From NCBI GenBank assembly GCA_013399115.1, contig VXAA01006455.1, positions 167,816 through 231,815 of the forward strand: a stretch of DNA of 64,000 nt, written 5' to 3'. This stretch comes from Anseranas semipalmata (taxonomy: Eukaryota; Chordata; Aves; Anseriformes; Anseranatidae). Every line of letters begins with the position of its first letter. Positions within the stretch are counted from its first letter, which is position 1. This document shows positions 62,966 to 64,000 of this stretch, piece by piece. The position numbers and the translations under genes are program-made. The notes below the pieces were generated by a model. It was not told where the DNA came from. It was given only the letters and a program-made list of their open reading frames with translations, and ran no database searches.

Positions 62966-64000
62966 TTTAAAAAAAGGATTCTTCAGGATTTTTCTGTTCT
63001 GATGATCATTTTTTAGTTCAAATTACTGATTGTACTGAGACCTCCATAAATTACTAAAAAAATATTTCTTCTTAGTTTAATTTTCTAGGTTTTGAAAATA
63101 AGTTCCTATAGAAGGTGCTAAGATGTCTAAATTGAAATCTTTTGTTCTGCAGTGTATCTTAACAGTACCAGTGTTCACAGTGACCTTTTGTTCATCCATA
63201 ACCTAGCAAACTGTACAAGTAACAAATCAATACTCTGAGCTACAAATGGCGATTAAATGATCAGATCCCAAAAACATTTGCTGTTTAATTCGTACTATTG
63301 AGATTATCCTAATTGAGTGACTCCAAACAATTAGTACACACTACATTCATCAGAAGGAGTTCACAGTGACTTAAGTGTAGAGGTGCTTAAATTGCTGAGC
63401 TGATTCCCACTGGCGGGAATGGTTTGGTTATTTATATCTGTGGACAACATTACACATGCTGGTGAAAGGAAGAGCAGAGAAATTTCACAATTTCTGCTTC
63501 TTGATGGTTCCTCCTGCTTGACATAACGCTAGTGTTTTACAGCTGCTTTTTTGGTAATCCTTTGCAAAAATAAATTTTAGGAAACAAATGAAGGAGGGAG
63601 AGTTATCAGCCAATGTCAATGTATACAGATCTTGAATCACTTTGTCCACCTCCAACTAAATCCCACTCATCAAAGAAACAGTCATTGTCAGCAGTTGTGC
63701 TGTGGAGTTAGTCAGGTTGAAAACCCACTAGAAATACTGTCTCTGTGGTGCTGAGTATATCTCTTTGAGGTGAAAACCAGTGAGTTTTAAGATTTCACCT
63801 TATGTGTTTTGAGATGAATGATTGGAAATTGCCAGTAGCTGAAACAAACCTGCAACCCTTTCTTTATGTGGTTAATCTGCACCCATAGAAGCACCCTCAT
63901 CTGCTTCAGTGAGGTGAGGGTCACGCAGTTATTCCATATTTTTCAGAAGACTTTGTATATTGCTGTATATTGCTGTTGAAGCTTTTGCGGTAGCAAAGCT

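Larger units (their letters stand above)
55355..64000. other. Non-coding block to right edge, simple repeats and one gap
   Basis: No gene was recognised. A GC-richer pocket lies around 60,000-60,400 and supports a 118-codon plus-strand frame without a domain. A possible degraded coding remnant on the minus strand at 59,479-59,604 is discussed under findings. An 8-nt-loop-class dyad GTTCCAC...GTGGAAC occurs at 55,818-55,837. The final 3 kb (61,000-64,000) is AT-rich single-copy sequence except for the AT arrays and the 12-N gap. Confidence 0.65.

Noticed and set aside
63893..63935. CTCATCTGCTTCAGTGAGGTGAGGGTCACGCAG resembling a MIR core in antisense
   Set aside because: The match is too short and lacks flanking MIR segments.
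1..64000. CRISPR arrays, operons, bacterial-type defence systems, tRNA and rRNA genes
   Set aside because: This is eukaryotic nuclear DNA. No regularly spaced repeats, no cloverleaf with internal A/B boxes and no rRNA segments were seen.

Overview
This window looks like nuclear DNA from a bird, either a long intron or a gene desert. No complete protein-coding gene, rRNA or tRNA can be supported. The longest open frame is 193 codons and looks like chance in a GC-rich patch. The avian assignment rests on CR1 retrotransposon sequence. There is a 5'-truncated CR1 tail at 17,983-18,048 with the octamer-type 3' end. A longer antisense CR1 3' region lies at about 54,560-55,350, and a much older antisense CR1 at about 25,410-25,970. 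There are no Alu, B1 or L1 elements. Four eroded MIR-like SINE pieces fit an amniote genome.

Layout. 1-17,400 is AT-rich single-copy sequence with small duplications, microsatellites and a few GC-rich patches. 17,400-17,720 is the most CpG-dense patch, followed by the CR1 tail. 17,720-35,400 is again single-copy, broken by the ancient CR1. 35,670-36,920 holds the most interesting signals. 36,920-54,350 carries MIR remnants, an unresolved poly-T gap and another GC patch. 54,359-55,350 is a long poly-A run beside an antisense CR1. 55,350-64,000 is single-copy sequence with TG and AT microsatellites and a short N gap.

The main positive result is at 35,675-35,736 on the + strand. A strong polypyrimidine tract ends in CAG and is followed directly by GTAAGT, so a 3' splice site and a 5' splice site abut with no exon between them. 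A second consensus 5' splice site (ATG|GTAAGTG) lies 38 nt downstream. This is the architecture known for vertebrate recursive-splicing sites with an RS-exon, which occur in very long introns, mostly of neuronal genes. The 38-nt RS-exon would shift the frame and has stops in all three frames. If real, the window is an intron of a long gene on the + strand. The host gene cannot be named from this sequence. Two further exon-like segments lie within 1.2 kb downstream, at 36,505-36,612 (open, phase 1-1) and 36,784-36,911 (stop-containing).

All repeat and splice-site calls were made by eye against remembered family patterns, without alignment tools, so boundaries are approximate.
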